Assembly (NCBI GenBank): GCA_003455945.1
Contig: DMPQ01000436.1
Coordinates: 11,868-20,216 of the forward strand
Direction of reading: 5' to 3'
DNA length: 8,349 nucleotides
Source: Planctomycetaceae bacterium
GTDB taxonomy: Bacteria > Planctomycetota > Planctomycetia > Pirellulales > Pirellulaceae
The notes beneath the pieces were generated by a model. The model saw only the letters and a list, made by a program, of their open reading frames with translations, was not told the DNA's origin and ran no database searches. Shown here piece by piece: positions 7,002 through 8,349 of the stretch (its first letter is position 1; each line of letters starts with the position of its first letter). The translations under genes were made by a program, and so were the position numbers.

Positions 7002-7703
7002 CGCCGACGGCTCGTGATCGAACAGCCACGCATGCAACGTGACGGCGGTCACGGCCGCGCCGATCCGGTTCGAATGATTGCCGTCCGCATCGTGCAGTCG
7101 GACGTCGGGATGCGTTGCGAGTACGCGTTCCCAAACGCGACCGATCGGCACCACGTCGATCCGCTCGGCGAGTTCCGGTCGGCGCTCGATCGCCTCGTCG
7201 CGGATCTGCCGGTAGATCGTCTCGATCCGCTCGCGCTCGCCGTCGACGTCGTGACGGGCCCACTCGGCGAACAGCAGGACGCGAGCGCCGCGTCCGGCGA
7301 AGGCGATCGTCAGATCGACTGCCGTATCGCGAGGGTGATCGAACTGCCCCGACATGCTGATCTTCTGCCCCTGGAGCACGACGACTTCGGGGAGCGACGA
7401 CGTCGATTCGCTCCAGGCATCGACGCGCGGCGCAAACGAATCAAGAAAGGGACCCGAGAACGATTGCATCTCGACCGTCGGCCGATCCGGCTCCGCCTCG
7501 ATCAGTCGTCGCAACTGACCGAACGGATCGCCGACCGACGAATGGCTGTTCCCCAGACTCCAGACCGATCGATCGGCCTGACTCGTTGCGGGTTGACCGA
7601 CATCCGAGCGCGCGACAGTGGAGTTCTCGGACGACGGCTCGCCGGAACAGCCGATGATGATCGCCAGCAGCGGAGCGATCGCGAATCGAATCGGCTTCTT
7701 CAT
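6888..7703 (-). CDS. Lipoprotein with SGNH/GDSL-hydrolase-like motifs
   Basis: A 271-residue protein on the reverse strand, with ATG at 7701-7703. I reject the upstream ATG at 7754 because it adds 17 charged residues before a textbook lipoprotein signal: MKKPIRF, a hydrophobic run, then IIGC with Cys19 as the lipidated residue and Ser20 at +2, which favours the outer membrane. After a polar linker (20-45) come SLGNSHS (49-55), resembling SGNH block I with Ser53 as possible nucleophile; VVVLQGQKIS (107-116); VLLFAEW (142-148); and HDADGNHSNRIGA (204-216), a D-x-x-H block V with Asp207 and His210. The motif order and the strand/helix pattern between them fit an SGNH hydrolase; the exact family and substrate are unknown. 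The gene converges on the kinase gene and overlaps its 3' end by 114 bp. A long forward-strand open frame across it (7014-7748) is its shadow. No strong RBS is visible; GAGAG about 13 nt upstream is the best. Confidence 0.8.
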   Translation of the reverse strand: MKKPIRFAIAPLLAIIIGCSGEPSSENSTVARSDVGQPATSQADRSVWSLGNSHSSVGDPFGQLRRLIEAEPDRPTVEMQSFSGPFLDSFAPRVDAWSESTSSLPEVVVLQGQKISMSGQFDHPRDTAVDLTIAFAGRGARVLLFAEWARHDVDGERERIETIYRQIRDEAIERRPELAERIDVVPIGRVWERVLATHPDVRLHDADGNHSNRIGAAVTAVTLHAWLFDHEPSALPIGLTDDPFSRDLRRMALETCREVRFESAVDGRSDR

Positions 7704-7748
7704 CGTTATTTCGTCTCTCGTTTGCCGGTCAACGCGCCGGACAGATGA

Positions 7749-8159
7749 TCGCATCGGCGGGACCGAACGACGATACCATGCATGAGCCGAGCGGCGGATC
7801 GGGCCGAGCGGAGTGCGGTCGATAGGTTCCGCGCCTGCGAGATCGCCGCGCAGTTCCTCGAGTCGTTCGAGTTCGGAGCGTACGAGCCGACATCGACGGC
7901 AGGATCGGTCGGCCCCGAGTTCGCCATGAGTGCCGACACGGACCGTCGACTGCTCTACGGACCGACCACCGATAGGAATTAGACGCTGAACAGAGTCTCG
8001 GCGGGTTCGTATCGAGTTCGCTGGCTCGATACCGCAACCGGTGAGGAGTTCGAATCGGAGTTGTCGGTCGGTCTCCGGACGGACTCGATCGAGATGACAG
8101 TTCCAAAGCGCATCGATTCCGAAGCGGTGCTGCTGATCGAACCTTCGCGACTGAAATGA
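7749..8159 (+). pseudogene. Decayed 3' remnant of a larger gene with an in-frame stop, resembling the C-terminus of a DUF4038/collagenase-type secreted protein
   Basis: One frame carries protein-like sequence across this stretch, broken by TAG at 7980-7982 and ended by TGA at 8157-8159. Before the stop it reads AVDRFRACEIAAQFLESFEF (7818-7877) and later FAMSADTDRRLLYGPTTDRN. After it come AGSYRVRWLDTATGEEFESE (8001-8060) and SEAVLLIEPSRLK. A helical segment, then a strand where families usually have 'YAVYLP', then 'G-Y-x-V-R-W-x-D-x-x-T-G' is how I remember the C-terminal region of planctomycete putative glycoside hydrolases with a DUF4038 domain and a 'collagen-binding domain of a collagenase' tail. 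The catalytic part is absent: an in-frame TGA at 7746-7748 and the lipoprotein gene lie immediately upstream. No RBS precedes the ATG at 7782. I infer a truncated pseudogene with a nonsense mutation (CAG, AAG or GAG to TAG would suffice). A 66-residue small protein, 7782-7982, is the less likely reading. Confidence 0.6.
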
Positions 8160-8166
8160 ACTCGGC

Positions 8167-8178
8167 CGACCTAGGTCG
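8167..8178. repeat. 12-bp perfect palindrome between convergent gene ends
   Basis: CGACCTAGGTCG sits in the 34-bp gap between the stops at 8159 and 8194. As RNA it could form only a 4-bp stem with a CUAG loop, on either strand, so it is too weak to call a terminator. It contains an AvrII-type CCTAGG. It may be a protein site or chance. Confidence 0.3.
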
Positions 8179-8193
8179 AATCGACGCGAGCGA

Positions 8194-8349
8194 TTAGTCG
8201 GCGCCGTAGGAGATCCGAACGGTCAACTCCCCCGGCGAGTCGACATGCAGCAACAGCAGGTAGTCGGTCGCCAAGAGCGTCTGGGGCAGAGCGAGCTTTC
8301 CTCGCGAAACGGCGGTGACCGCATCGATCGGATCGGCAGGAGCGATTGG
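8194..8349 (-). CDS. 3' end of a reverse-strand gene of unknown function
   Basis: On the reverse strand an open frame enters at the window edge and runs 51 codons to TAA at 8196-8194. The C-terminal residues include AVTAVSRGKLALPQTLLATDY, then LLLLHVDSPGELTVRISYGAD. The alternating hydrophobic pattern (YLLLLHV, LTVRISY) suggests a beta-sandwich-like domain end. I do not recognise the family. The gene converges on the decayed gene at 7749-8159, with a 34-bp gap between the two stop codons. Confidence 0.65.
   Translation of the reverse strand, partial: PIAPADPIDAVTAVSRGKLALPQTLLATDYLLLLHVDSPGELTVRISYGAD

Noticed and set aside
7725..7730. TTGACC on the reverse strand as a -35 box for the lipoprotein gene
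   Set aside because: A -10 box 17 bp further on would fall on the start codon region, leaving no leader, and no other -10 fits.
7014..7748. 244-codon forward open frame opposite the lipoprotein gene
   Set aside because: The reverse strand has a lipobox and hydrolase-like motifs; the forward translation is charged and featureless.
7729..8106. 125-codon reverse open frame across the decayed gene
   Set aside because: Low-complexity Ser/Arg/Thr translation; the forward frame shows the convincing protein pattern.
1..8349. Frequent CGATCG/GATCG words as a repeat family or methylation signal
   Set aside because: They are spread through coding frames as common Asp/Ile/Arg/Ser codons. I could not count them against expectation, and they form no array.
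1..8349. CRISPR array, insertion sequence or defence system
   Set aside because: No spaced direct repeats, no transposase-like frame with terminal inverted repeats, and no nuclease or toxin motifs were seen.

Overview
The window is GC-rich and dense with genes, and it reads as chromosomal DNA of a planctomycete. The evidence is the gene repertoire. There is a receptor-type Ser/Thr kinase with an N-terminal zinc ribbon, an 'RWCRRNP' juxtamembrane segment and a WD40 sensor half. Its partner is a membrane protein with two zinc ribbons and a 'DPYGGEPLR...YSIGPD' C-terminus. A secreted sialate-O-acetylesterase-like esterase and an SGNH-like lipoprotein flank them. No species can be named from the sequence.

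Layout. 1-87 is the 3' end of a forward gene, possibly a basic secretory protein type peptidase. 217-1167 (+) is a secreted SASA/CE6-type esterase. 1168-1441 is non-coding; it holds a foldable segment just after the esterase and a plausible sigma70-type promoter. 1442-3562 (+) is the double zinc-ribbon, single-TM protein. 3582-7001 (+) is the 1139-residue zinc-ribbon/kinase/TM/coiled-coil/WD40 protein, 19 bp downstream and almost certainly in the same operon. 6888-7703 (-) is a lipoprotein with SGNH-hydrolase-like motifs that converges on the kinase gene and overlaps its 3' end by 114 bp. 7749-8159 (+) is a broken remnant of a larger gene, with an in-frame TAG at 7980-7982 and clearly protein-like sequence on both sides. 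8194-8349 (-) is the 3' end of a reverse-strand gene that runs off the window.

How they may work together. The 1442-3562 and 3582-7001 products look like a two-gene membrane signalling module. Both carry cysteine-pair zinc ribbons on the N-terminal side of a single membrane span and large domains on the far side. In the kinase those are a coiled coil and about 14 WD40-like repeats, enough for two seven-bladed propellers. The partner's far side is a helical domain with no fold I recognise. The flanking esterase and lipoprotein are both predicted exported and both resemble SGNH-superfamily hydrolases, which suggests but does not prove a polysaccharide-deacylation theme. I saw no mobile element, CRISPR array, tRNA or rRNA. 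The least ordinary points are the duplicated zinc-ribbon architecture next to a zinc-ribbon kinase, the 14-repeat sensor, the convergent coding overlap and the decayed gene.
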